Source of the DNA: Thinopyrum elongatum
Lineage: Eukaryota; Streptophyta; Magnoliopsida; Poales; Poaceae
DNA: 64,000 bases
NCBI GenBank assembly: GCA_011799875.1
Contig: CM022302.1
Location: 99,217,494-99,281,493, forward strand
Direction of reading: 5' to 3'
Shown here: piece after piece, positions 47,808-58,657 of the stretch
How the letters are laid out: each line of letters opens with the position of its first letter
Numbering within the stretch: position 1 is the first letter of the stretch
Program-made: the position numbers and the translations under genes
The notes under the pieces: model-generated
Told to the model about the DNA's origin: nothing
The model's input: only the letters and a program-made list of their open reading frames with translations
The model's database searches: none

Positions 47808-48785
47808 TCACATAGAAGTAAAGAATTGAAACACAAAGAGAGCATCATGAAGCATATGACTATCACATTTAAGTCTAACCCACTTCCTATGCATAGGGAT
47901 TTTGTGAGCAAACAATTTATGGGAACAAGAATCAACTAGCATAGGAAGGCAAAACAAGCAAAACTTCAAAACTTTCAACACATAGAGAGGAAACTTGATA
48001 TTATTGAGATATGTAAAAGCATATGTTCCTCTCTCAAAATAATTTTCAGTGGCATCATGAATGAATTCAACAATATAGCCATCACATAAAGCATTCTTTT
48101 CATGATCCACAAGCATAGAATTTTTACTCTCCACATAAGCAAATTTATTCTCATGAATAGTAGTGGGAGTAAACTCAAAAAAATAACTATCATGACATAT
48201 TTCATTGGCATAATCAATTTGAGCATTAAAATCATGGTGACAAGTTCCATGGTTATCATTATTCTTTATAGCATACATATCGTCACAATAATCACCATAG
48301 ATAGCAACTTTTTTATCATAGTCAATTGAAACCTCTTCCAAAATAGTGGAATCATCATTGAATAAAGTCATGACCTCTCCAAATCCACTTTCATAATTAA
48401 CACAATAGGATTCAACACCCTCCAAAATAGTGGGATCATCATTACATAAAGTTGACACTCTTCCAAACCCACTTTCATCAATAAAATCATCATAAATAGG
48501 AGGCATGCTATCATCATAATAATTTTGCTCATCAAAACTTGGGGGACTAAAAATATCATCTTCATCAAACATAGCATCCCCAAGCTTATGGTTTTGCATA
48601 TCATTAGCATCACGGATATTCAAAGAATTTATACTAACAACATTGCAATCATGCTCATCATTCATGGATTTTATGCCAAACATTTTATTGAATTCTTCTT
48701 CTATCAATTAAGCACAATTTTCCGCTTCAACATTTTCACGAAAGACATTATAAAGATGAATAATATGAGGCAACCTTAATTCCAT
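47808..48785 (-). pseudogene. Conserved unknown protein of element C, interrupted by an early stop
   Basis: The start matching the element B protein is the ATG at 48785 (MELRLPHIIHLYNVF). An in-frame TAA at 48708-48710 stops it after 25 codons. From there the frame is open for 299 codons to 47808. It shares with the B protein the segment HDCN...LGDA, two SGFGxVxTL...ILE repeats, NYFERGTYAF and the C-terminal KIPMHRKWVRLKC followed by DALFVFQ. No retroviral enzymatic motif is visible. Downstream starts, such as the ATG in NKMFGIKSM, might still allow translation. The first part lies in a duplicated segment (48627-49088). Confidence 0.6.
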
Positions 48786-49088
48786 TTTTTTGTAGTTTTC
48801 TTTTATAAACCAAACTAGTGATAAAAACAAGAAGCTAAAAGATGCAATCATGCTCATCATTCATGGATTTATACTAACAACATTGCAATCATGCTCATCA
48901 TTCATGGATTTTATGCCAAACATTTTATTGAATTCTTCTTCTATCAATTAAGCACAATTTTCCGCTTCAACATTTTCACGAAAGACATTATAAAGATGAA
49001 TAATATGAGGCAACCTTAATTCCATTTTTTTGTAGTTTTCTTTTATAAACCAAACTAGTGATAAAAACAAGAAGCTAAAAGATGCAAT
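48627..49088. repeat. 240 bp tandem duplication in element C
   Basis: Positions 48627-48848 and 48867-49088 appear identical over about 222 bp, with a 240 bp offset. The duplicated unit covers the start region of the unknown ORF on the minus strand. The perfect match points to a recent event or an assembly artefact. Confidence 0.85.
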
Positions 49089-49123
49089 TGCAAGATCTAA
49101 AGATATACCTTCAAGCACTCACC

Positions 49124-49141
49124 TCCCCGGCAACGGCGCCA
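49124..49141 (-). other. Element C primer-binding site, tRNA-Asp type
   Basis: TCCCCGGCAACGGCGCCA on the plus strand gives TGGCGCCGTTGCCGGGGA on the minus strand, ten bases from the right LTR. It is the same site as in elements B and D. Confidence 0.85.
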
Positions 49142-49151
49142 GAAAAGAGCT

Positions 49152-50799
49152 TGATGTCTACTATGCAACCTTCTTCTTGTAGACTCGTGTTGGGCCTCCA
49201 AGCGCAGAGTTTTGTAGGACAGTAGCAAATTTCCCTCAAGTGGATGACCTAAGGTTTATCAATCCGTGGGAGACATAGGATGAAGATGGTCTCTCTCAAA
49301 CAACCCTGCAACCAAATAGCAAAGAGTCTCTTGTGTCCCCAACACACCCAATACAATGGTAAGTTGTTTAGGTGCACTAGTTCGGCGAAGAGATGGTGAT
49401 ACAAGTGTAATATGGATGGTAGAAATATTTTTTTATAATCTGAATAAATAAAAAACAGCGAGGTATCTAGTAACAAAAGTGAGCAAAAATGGTATTGCAA
49501 TGCTTGAAAACAAGGCCTAGGGTTCATACTTTCACTAGTGCAAAGTCTCTCAACAATGATAACATAATTAAATCATATGACAATCCCTCAACGTGCAACA
49601 AAGAGTTACTCCAAACTCCCTATCGGGGAGAACATAAGATGAAATTGCTTGGAGGGTACGAAACCACCTCAAAGTTATTCTTTCCGATCAATCCATTGAG
49701 CTATTCCTATAAGTGTCACAAACAGCCCTAGAGTTTGTAGTAAAATAACACCATATGATAACACATCAATCAACCCTAATGTCACCTAGATACTCCAATG
49801 TCACCACAAGTATCCGTGGGTCAATTATACAATATGCATCAAACAACTTCAGATTCATAATATTCAATCCAACACAAAGAACCTCAAAAAGTGCCCCAAG
49901 ATTTCTACCAGAGAAACAAGGATGAAAACATGCATCAACCCCTATACATAGATTACTCCAATGTCACCTCAGGAATCCGCGAGTTGAGTGCCAAAACATA
50001 CATCAAGTGAATCAACAGAACACCCCATTGTCACCACGGGTATCCCACGCAAGACATACATCAAGTGTTCTCAAATCCATAAAAGTATTCAATCCGATAA
50101 TAGTGAAACCTCAAAGGTAAAACTCAATTCATCACAAGAAGATAGAGAGGGAAGAACACCATAAGATCCAAATATATTAACAAAGCTCGTGATACATCAA
50201 GATCGTGCCAAATTAAGAACACGAGAGAGAGGGATCAAACACATAGCTACTGGTACATACCGTCAGCCCCGAGGGTGAGCTACTCCCTCCTCGTCGTGGA
50301 GACCGCCGAGATGATGAAGATGGCCTCCGATGATGATTTCCCCCTCCGGCAGGGTGCCGGAATGGGTCCCGATTGGTTTTTCGTGGATACAGAGGCTTGC
50401 GGCGGCGGAACTTCTCATCTAGGGTTCTTTTCAGAGGTTTGGGTATTTATAAGAATCTTTGGCATCAGTCTCACGTCAAGGGGGTGCTCGAGGGGCCCAC
50501 AAGCCGCAGGGGCGCGCCCTGGGGGGTAGGGCACGCCCCCTGGCTTGTGGCCTCCTCATCCACTTCCTGGCCCAGCTCCGCTGCTTCGGGGGTCTCTTTT
50601 GGTCCATAAAAAATCACCGTAAATTTTCAGCCCATTCCGAGAACTTTTATTTCTGCACAAAAAAACGACACCACGGTAGTTCTGCTGAAAACAGCGTCAG
50701 TCCGGGTTAGTTCTAATCAAATCATACCAAAACCATATAAAATTGTTGTAAACATGGCATGAATACTTCATAAATTATAGATACGTTGGAGACGTATCA
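49152..50799 (-). repeat. Element C right (5') LTR, 1,648 bp
   Basis: It runs from TGATGTCTACTATGC to GATACGTTGGAGACGTATCA. The GC-rich hairpin CCACAAGCC (50497) / GGCTTGTGG (50542) is intact, with the 6-G run inside its loop. Confidence 0.92.
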
Positions 50800-53700
50800 C
50801 TAGGCAACCCTGAACCAACATCGAGGCGTCGGCGCCCGTAGACGGCCAATAGAAGCCGGCTCGGAAAGCCTTCCTTACCAGGATTCGGGCAGCGGCATGA
50901 TGTCCGCTCATGCCAGAGTGTATCTCCCAAAGTAGGAGTCTTCCTTCTTCCTCGGATATGCATCGCTGGAGGACGCCTGTGGTGCTTATTTTTATAAAGT
51001 TCCCCTTGATGAACCTTGTAGGCTTTAGATTGCCTTACGATCCGAGATGCGTCAGTTGGTTGTTGGGGAGCTCTTTTCGGAGAAAGTACGCGAGGAGTGG
51101 CTCAGTCCAGTGTGCGATGACTGCCATGACTTCATGCGCAGATGCAGTTTCCTGGACCGTTGAGCTACCTATGATGCCTTCATCGTCTTTGGGGGGGGGC
51201 ACGTTTCCCGATGTCGCTTAACTCCAACGTTCATTTGTTGTCTTGCCAGACTATGAACTGCTTGAAAAGCCGTTCGAGGAAAGTGTTGTCCGGGACCTTA
51301 TCCCGTTTGGCGCCCATTCGGGCGAGGACATCCGCGGCCTGGTTGCTGTTTCGGGGAATGTGTTGGAATTCCAGCCCCTCGAACCTGGCCAAGATCTTTA
51401 TGACGGCATTCCGGTAAGCTGTCATCTTTGGGTCTTTGGCGTCGAAATCACCGTTGACTTGTGAGATGGCGAGGTTGGAATCACCTCAGACCTCTAGGCG
51501 TTTGACACCCATGGAGACTGCTATCCGGAGTCCGCGTAAGAGGGCTTCGTATTCTGCCGCATTGTTGCAGTCTGTGTACATGATTTGTAGCATATCTAAT
51601 GTTGTCTCCTGTGGGTGATGTGAGCACAACGCCAGCCCCTAGGCTGGTGAGCATTTTAGAACCATCAAAATACATGGTCCAATGCGAGTAGGTGATGTAT
51701 TCTCGGGGAAGTTCGGCCTTCGTCCATTCGGCCAGAAAATCAGCCAGCACCTGGGATTTAATGGCCTGGCGTGGTTTATAGGTGATTTTGACAGGTAGGA
51801 TCTCTATGGCCCACTTGGCTATATGCCCCATTGCATCCCTATTATTAATTATGTCACTTAATGGGATGTCGGATGCCACGGTTACCGAACACTCCTGGAA
51901 GTAGTGCCAAAGTTTTCGTGATGCCATGAAGACGGCATAGGCTATCTTTTGATAGTGAGGGTATCGTGACTTGCACGGGGTTAAGACTTCGGAGACATAA
52001 TAGACGAGCCTCTGGACCTAGAATTTGTGGCCCTCCATATCTCGCTCGACCACGAGAACATCGCTAACCACCTGATTTGTGGCCGAGATGTATAGTATCA
52101 TCGGTTCACATGTACCTCGTGCTGCCAGGATGGGATTGGTGGCAAGGAGAGCCCTGATGTCTTCCAGGGCCGACGCAGCCTCTTCGGTCCATTTAAATGT
52201 TTTTGTTTGCTTTAATAGCCCGTACAGGGGCAGGGCCTTCTCTCTAAGTCGTGATATGAAGCGACTCAAGGCCGCCACACAGCCTGCTAATTTTTGTACG
52301 TGTATGAGCTCTATTGGCACCTCCAAACGGTCGAAGGCTCGAATTTTGGCCGGATTGGCTTCGATTCCTCGGCTGGACACGATGAAGCCGAGGAGTTTGC
52401 TAGCTGGGACCCTGAAGACGTACTTCTCCAGATTGAGTTTAATTTGGCATTCCCATAAGCTAGCAAATGTTTCCCGAAGGTTGTCCACCAATTGTCCGAC
52501 GTGTTTGGTTTTGACAACCACATCGTCCACGTAGGCCTCGACGGTCTTGCCGATGTGTTTTCCAGGCATGTTTGAATCATGCGCTGGTACGTGGCACCGA
52601 CATTATTTAGTCCGAAGGGCATCGTGTTGAAGAAGAACAGCCCGTAGGGTGTAATGAATGTTGTAGCTGCCTGGTCTGATTCCTGCATCTTTATTTGATG
52701 GTATCCCGAGTAAGCATCCAGGAAGCATAGTGCATCATGACCCGCCATGGCGTCTACCATTTGGTCGATACGGGGTAGGGGGAAGGGGTCTTTGGGGCAG
52801 GCTTTGTTGAGGTCCTTGAAATCGACACATAACCGCCAGGACTTATCCTTCTTTGGAATCATGACCAAATTGGCCAGCCAATCGGGGTGTTTTATATCTC
52901 GGATGAACCCGACCTCCAGTAGTTTAGCCAGCTCCTCGCCCATTGCTTGACGCTTGGGCTCGGAAAAATGTCGAAGTGTTTGCTTGACAGGCTTGTACCC
53001 TTTAGTATGTTCAAGCTGTGTTCTGTGAGCCTGCGGGGTATCCCTGGCATGTCGGAAGGGTGCCAGGAAAATATGTCCCAATTCTCCCTGAGGAAAGTGC
53101 GCAAGACCTCGGCAATCTCTGGATCCAGGTTTGCCCCTATGGACGCTGTTTTGGCGGGGTCCATTGGGTGTACTTGAAATTTGACTAATTCGTCGGCTGG
53201 TTTGAATGAAGTAGACTTCGGTCGTTTGTCAAGAATGACGTCGTCCCGGTCGACTTCGGCGTGTAGCGCGGTTAGCTCCCCAGCCGCGAGGGCTTCAGAC
53301 AAAGTCTCGAGGGCTAGTGATGCAGTCTTGTTCTCGGCTTTAAGCGCCCTGTCGGTGTCACTCAAGATGGCGATGATTCCTTTTGGGCCTGGCATTTTAA
53401 GCTTCATGTAGCTGTAGTGCGGTACCGCTTGGAATTTAGAGAAGGCGTCCCGTCCGAGAAGGGTGTGATATCCTCTCTTGAAAGGAGTGATGTGAAACAT
53501 GACCTCTTCGGAGCGGTAATTATCCGGTGTTCCAAAGACCACGTCCAGGGTTATTTTTCCACTGTAGCGTGCTTCTCGTCCGGGGACTATACCTTTAAAG
53601 GTGGTGCAGCTCTGTTCTATGCGCGATTTGTCGACGCGCATCTTATCCAGAGTATCTGCGTATATTAAATTTAGGTTGCTGCCTCCGTCCATAAGGACCT

Positions 53701-54039
53701 TCTGAAGTAGGTAACTGCCCACAATTGGGTTAAGGACCAGAGCAGCGGGGCACCTATTTGGGGTTGACTTTGGTTGATCATTGTGATCGAAGGTGATTGG
53801 CGTGTCTATCCACGCACGCTGGGTCGGCAGCTGCCGAACGGAATTGATTTCTCACAGGGCCCATTTACGCTGGTTGTTGGACGTGAAGGTCTCGTAGATC
53901 ATCAAGACCTCGTCTTCGTCTGAGGTTTGTCCAGCGTGGTGGGAGGTACCAGCAAGGACGGCGGGTCCCCCTTTGGCTACCTGCCTCAACACCCAACAGT
54001 CGCGAAGGCTGTGAGTTGGGCAAGAGTTAATAAGAATAG
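50800..54039 (-). pseudogene. Tat-type gypsy pol: gag end, protease, RT, RNase H and integrase start
   Basis: Reading leftward on the minus strand: a gag end with HSLRDCWVLRQ, an in-frame TGA at 53852, then protease (KVLMDGGSNLNLIYADTLD, active-site DGG, about 53690). A frameshift near 53000 leads to RT (KPVKQTLRHFSEPKRQ, FLDAYSGYHQI). A second shift near 52570 leads to the catalytic AYVDDVVV (about 52520-52545). An in-frame TAG at 52018-52020 precedes RNase H (MYFDGSK near 51680), and another shift near 51590 precedes the RNase H end (NQAADVLARMG). The integrase zinc-binding region runs into element C at 50800. The RT signature points to the Tat lineage. Gag is cut on the right by element E. 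Confidence 0.82.
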
Positions 54040-55562
54040 TGATGACCCACAAGTATAGGGGATCTATCGTAGTCCTTTTGATAAGTAATAGTGTCGAACC
54101 CAACGAGGAGCAGAAGGAAATGACAAGCGGTTTTCAACAAGGTATTATCTGCAGGCACTGAAATTATCGATAACAGATAGTTTTGTGATAAGATAATTCG
54201 TAACGGGTAACAAGTAATAAGTGTAACAAAGGTGCAGAAAGGTGGCCCAATCCTTTTTATAGCAAAGGACAAGCCTGGACAAACTCTTATATAAAGCAAA
54301 GCGCTCCCGAGGACACATGGGAATTACTATCAAGTTAGTTTTCATCATGATCATATGATTCGTGTTCGTTACTTTGATAATTTGATATGTGGGTGGACCG
54401 GTGCTTGGGTGTTGTCCTTACTTGGACAAGCCTCCGACTTATGATTAACCCCTCTCGCAAGCATCCGCAACTACGAAAGAAAAATTAAGATAAATCTAAC
54501 CATAGCATGAAACATGTGGATCCAAATCAGCCCCTTACGAAGCAACACATAAACTAGGGTTTAAGCTTCTGTCACTCTAGCAACCCATCATCTACTTATT
54601 ACTTCCCAATGCCTTCCCCTAGGCCCAAATCATGGTGAAGTGTCATGTAGTCGACGTTCACATAACACCACTAGAGGAAAGACAACATACATCCCATCAA
54701 GATATCGAACGAATAGCAAATTCACATGATTACTTATAACAAGACTTCTCCCATATCCTCAGAAACAAAAGTAACTACTCACAAAGCATGTTCATGTTCA
54801 AGATCAGAGGGGTATTGAATATCATTAAGGATCTGACATATGATCTTCCACCAAATAAACCAACTAGCATCAAGTACGAGGAGTAATCAACACTACTAGC
54901 AACCTACATGTACCAATCTGATGTTTTGGGACAAAGATTGAATACAAGAGATGAACTAGGGTTTGAGAGGAGATGGTGCTGGTGAAGATGTTGATGGAGA
55001 TTGACCCTCCCTCGATGAGAGGGTCATTGGTGATGACGATGGCCTCGATTTCCCCCTCCTGGAGGGAAGTTTCCCCGGCAGAATCGCTCTGCTAGAGCTA
55101 TAGATTGCTCCTGCTTAGGTTCCGCCTCGAGACGGCGGCGCTTCATCCCGAAAGGTCTTTCCTTATTTTTTCTAGGTCAAAACCCTCCATATAGCAGAAG
55201 ATGGGCACCGGAGACCTGCCAGGGGGCCCACAAGCCCTGGGGGGCGCGCCCTGGGGGGTAGGGCGCGCCCCCAGGCTTGTGGCCACCTGGTGGGTACCCT
55301 CTGGTAGTTTCTTCGCCCAATAATTTTTATATATTCCAAAATAATTCTTCATAAATTTTCAGGACTTTTGGAGTTGTGCAGAATAGGTATCTTAGATTTG
55401 CTCCTTTCCGGTCAAGAATTCCAGCTGCCGGCATTCTCCCTCTTCATGTAAATCTTGTAAAATTAAGAGAGAAAAGGCATAAGTATTGTACCAAAATATG
55501 AAATAACAGTCCATAATGCAATAAATATTGATATAAAAACATGATGCAAAATGGACGTATCA
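54040..55562 (-). repeat. Element E 3' LTR (1,523 bp)
   Basis: On the plus strand it runs from TGATGACCCACAAGTATAGG to GCAAAATGGACGTATCA, so on the minus strand it starts TGATACGTCCATTTTGC. Next on the right is a minus-strand polypurine tract (AAGCTTGGGGGAGT, 55563-55576). It carries a long GC-rich inverted repeat, CCACAAGCC (55228) to GGCTTGTGG (55274-55282). Its terminal part is related to the end of the element D LTR in the opposite orientation. Confidence 0.85.
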
Positions 55563-55672
55563 ACTCCCCCAAGCTTAGACCTCGCTTGTCCTCAAGCGAA
55601 AGCCGAGATCGATAATCATGTCCACATGTTTAGAGATAGAGGTGTCTATAAAATAAAATACGGACATGAGGG
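55563..55672 (-). mobile_element. Element E internal sequence, left of the element D insertion
   Basis: It starts with the polypurine tract and continues with CTTGTCCTCAAGCGAAAGCC. It ends in GAGGG (55668-55672), the left target duplication of element D. The sequence resumes at 63199. Confidence 0.75.
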
Positions 55673-57183
55673 TGATACGTCTCCATCGTATCTATAATTT
55701 TTTATTGTTCCATGCCAATATTATACAACTTTCGTATACTTTTGGCAACTTTTTATACTATTTTTGGGACTAACATATTGATCCAGTGCCCAGTGCCAGT
55801 TTCTGTTTGTTGCATGTTTTTTGTTTCATAGAAAATCCATATCAAACGAAGTCCAAACGCGATAAAAACTTACGGAGATTTTTTTTGGAATATATGTGAT
55901 TTTTGGGAAAAAGAATCAACGCGAGACGATGCCTGAGGAGTCCACAAGGCAGGGGCACGCCCTGGGCCCTTGTGGCCACTCCGTAAGGCGGTTGGTGCCC
56001 TTCTTCAGCTGCAAGAAATCTAATATCCGAATAAAAATTGTGTTAAAATTTTAGCCCAATCGGAGTTACGGATCTCCGGGAATTTAAGAAACGGTGAAAG
56101 GCCAGAATCAGGGAATGCAGAAACAGAAGGAAACAGAGAGAGAGAGATCCAATCTTGGAGGGGCTCTCGCCCCTCCACTACCATGGAGGCCATGGACCAG
56201 AGGGGAAACCCTTCTCCCATCTAGGGGGAAGGTCAAGGAAGAATAATAAGGAGGGGGGCTCTATCCCCCTCTCTCCCGGTGGCGCTGGAACGCCGCCGGG
56301 GCCATCATCGTGGCGGCGATCTACACCAACAACTTCGCCGCCGTCATCACCAACTCTCTCCCCCTCTATGCAGCAGTGTAACACCTCTTCTCCCTACTGT
56401 AATCTCTAATTAAACATGGTGCTCAATGCTATATATTATTTCCCAATGATCTATGGCTATCCTATGATGTTTGAGTAGATCTGTTTTGTCCTATGGGTTC
56501 ATTGATGATCGTGATTGGTTTGAGTTGCATGTTTTATGATTGGTGTTGTCCTATGGTGCTCTCCGTGTCGCGCAAGCGTGAGGGATCCCAGCTGTAGGGT
56601 TTGCAATATGTTCATGGTTTGCTTATTGTCTGCGTTGCGTGAGAGATAGAAACACAAACACGGATAAGTGGGTTATGGCCTATGGGAATAAAGAGGACTT
56701 GATACTTTAATGCTATGGTTGGGTTTTACCTTAATGATCTTTAGTAGTTACGGATGTTTGCTAGAGTTCCAATCATAAGTGCATATGATCCAAGAAGAGA
56801 AAGTATGTTAGCTTATGCCTCTCCCTCATATAAAATTGCAATAATGATCACCAGTCTAGTTATCGATTGCCTAGGGACAAATAACTTTCTTGTGACAAAA
56901 TGATCTCTACTAAAACTAACTTAGTTGTTTCTTTATCTAAACAGCCCGTAGATTTTATTTACGTGCTCTTTATTATCTTGCAGACCTATCCTATCACACC
57001 TACAAAGTACTTCTAGTTTCATACTTGTTCTAGGTAAAGCGAACATTAAGCATGCGTAGAGTAGTATCGGTGGTCGATAGAACTTGAAGGGAATACAAAT
57101 CCTACCTTTAGCTCCTCATTGGGTTCGACACTCTTATTTATCAAGAAAGGCTACAACTGATCCCCTATACTTGTGGGTTATCA
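55673..57183 (+). repeat. Element D left (5') LTR, 1,511 bp
   Basis: It runs from TGATACGTCTCC to CTTGTGGGTTATCA, 11 bp before the primer-binding site. It contains the inverted repeat CCACAAGG (55942) / CCTTGTGG (55968). Confidence 0.93.
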
Positions 57184-57194
57184 AGACCTTTTTC

Positions 57195-57213
57195 TGGCGC
57201 CGTTGCCGAGGAG
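57195..57213 (+). other. Element D primer-binding site, tRNA-Asp type
   Basis: TGGCGCCGTTGCCGAGGAG lies 11 bp after the LTR and has one difference from the B and C sites (GAGG for GGGG). It is complementary to the tRNA-Asp 3' end as I know it. Confidence 0.82.
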
Positions 57214-57307
57214 AAATAGCGTGGGGTGAATATTCTCGTGTGTGCTTGTTTGCTTTATCACTAAGTAGTTTTTATTTGCTGTTCTAAGTTGTTCTCTATC
57301 TTTAGTT

Positions 57308-58657
57308 ATGGATATGGAACATGAAATACCAAAAAAATTAGGTGTACTTGCTACTCATGGAGATGGGGAACCTCCTAAAACCCTCGATGCTCATTATGTG
57401 AAAGATATTATGCACTACTTTAATAATCCTGAGAAAACCCCATTCAACTATATAATGGCAGACACGTTGGATCAATGTGAATACTTTAGGGATTATCGCT
57501 TGGCTCAAAAAGGAAAACTATTATGGGATCAAATTCATATGTTGCATTGGTATGCTCGGGAACTATGCTTGAGATATGATTATACTTGTTGCTCTAGGAT
57601 GAAGGCTCCACACCTTCCCTTTTCATGTAAATTTAATGATAATAAAACCTTGGCTTCTTATGCTAATGGTATATATGATTACTATGATGTGGAACGAATA
57701 GAAGAATTCGTTGCTTTTAAGGGTGCTTATGAAATTGAATGTTTGTTTGAAAAGTGTGAAAATCTTGATGATGCTGTTTACAGACCTGAAAATTATGCTA
57801 TGCTTAAATATTGCTATGAGAATTATGAATATAATGCCGATATTGATGCATTTATTGAGAAAGTCTCCTCTGTCCAAAAAGAGACTAATATGTTGCAGGA
57901 ATCTATGGAAGAAGAAAATGCTGAAATTGTGAGCTCATTGGGTGAAAAAGATGATGAGGAGAGCGAAGAACAAAAGGAGGAAGAGAGGATTAGCTACCCG
58001 TGCCCACCTTCTAATGAGAGTAACTCTTCAACTCATACATTGTTTAATTTCCCTTCGTGCTTACTGAAGGATGAATGCTATGATGATTGCTATGATCCCT
58101 TTAATTCGTTTGAAATATCCCTTTTTGATGAACTTGATGCTTGCTATGCTTATGGCCAAGATGCCAATATGAATTATGCTTATGGAGATGAACTTGCTAT
58201 AGTTCCTTATGTTAAGAATGAAATTGTTGCTATTGCACCCACGCATGATAGTCCTATTATCTTTTTGAATTCTCCCAACTACACTATATTGGAGAAGTTT
58301 GCGCTTATTAAGGACTATATTGACGGGTTGCGTTCTACTACTACACACGATGATTTTGATGGATATAATATGCATGTGCTTGCTGCTCCTACTTGCAATT
58401 ATTATGAGAGAGGAACTACATCTCCGCCTCTCTATGTTTCCAATACGATAAAATTGCAAGAAACTATTTATGCTATGTATTGGCCTTTACTTGATGTGCG
58501 TGAATTGTTCTTTTATGACATGCCGATGCATAGGAAGAGAGTTAGACTTCATTGTTGCATGAAATATATTACTTTGTGCTCACTACTAAATTACAAATCA
58601 TTGTTAATTAAAATTGGCTTTGATATACCTTGGGATCCGGGTGGATCAATTACTTGA
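57308..58657 (+). CDS. Conserved unknown protein of element D (449 aa)
   Basis: This intact frame starts at the ATG at 57308, 94 bp after the primer-binding site. I recognise no zinc knuckle, protease, RT or integrase motif. The N-terminal half is rich in Tyr, Cys and charged residues (LLWDQIHMLHWYARELCLRY near 75-95). An acidic, Glu-rich stretch lies near residues 195-225, followed by a Tyr/Asp-rich middle. The C terminus has NYYERGT and then MPMHRKRVRLHC near 405-416, matching the KIPMHRKWVRLKC region of the B and C proteins. It is about 150 residues longer than the B and C proteins, mainly at the N terminus. Two conserved potential RNA structures lie downstream. Function is unknown; a capsid-like or RNA-binding role is speculation. 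Confidence 0.65.
   Translation: MDMEHEIPKKLGVLATHGDGEPPKTLDAHYVKDIMHYFNNPEKTPFNYIMADTLDQCEYFRDYRLAQKGKLLWDQIHMLHWYARELCLRYDYTCCSRMKAPHLPFSCKFNDNKTLASYANGIYDYYDVERIEEFVAFKGAYEIECLFEKCENLDDAVYRPENYAMLKYCYENYEYNADIDAFIEKVSSVQKETNMLQESMEEENAEIVSSLGEKDDEESEEQKEEERISYPCPPSNESNSSTHTLFNFPSCLLKDECYDDCYDPFNSFEISLFDELDACYAYGQDANMNYAYGDELAIVPYVKNEIVAIAPTHDSPIIFLNSPNYTILEKFALIKDYIDGLRSTTTHDDFDGYNMHVLAAPTCNYYERGTTSPPLYVSNTIKLQETIYAMYWPLLDVRELFFYDMPMHRKRVRLHCCMKYITLCSLLNYKSLLIKIGFDIPWDPGGSIT

Larger units (their letters stand above)
42697..50799 (-). mobile_element. Element C: non-autonomous LTR element inserted in a Tat integrase gene
   Basis: Two LTRs (42697-44355 and 49152-50799) start TGATGTCTACTA and end GACGTATCA on the plus strand. 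The minus orientation follows from the primer-binding site beside the right LTR and the polypurine tract beside the left. Flanks are CGAGG (42692-42696) and CTAGG (50800-50804), a 5 bp target duplication with one change. The integrase reading resumes across the insertion, which confirms the boundaries. It encodes one unknown ORF and no pol. Confidence 0.9.
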
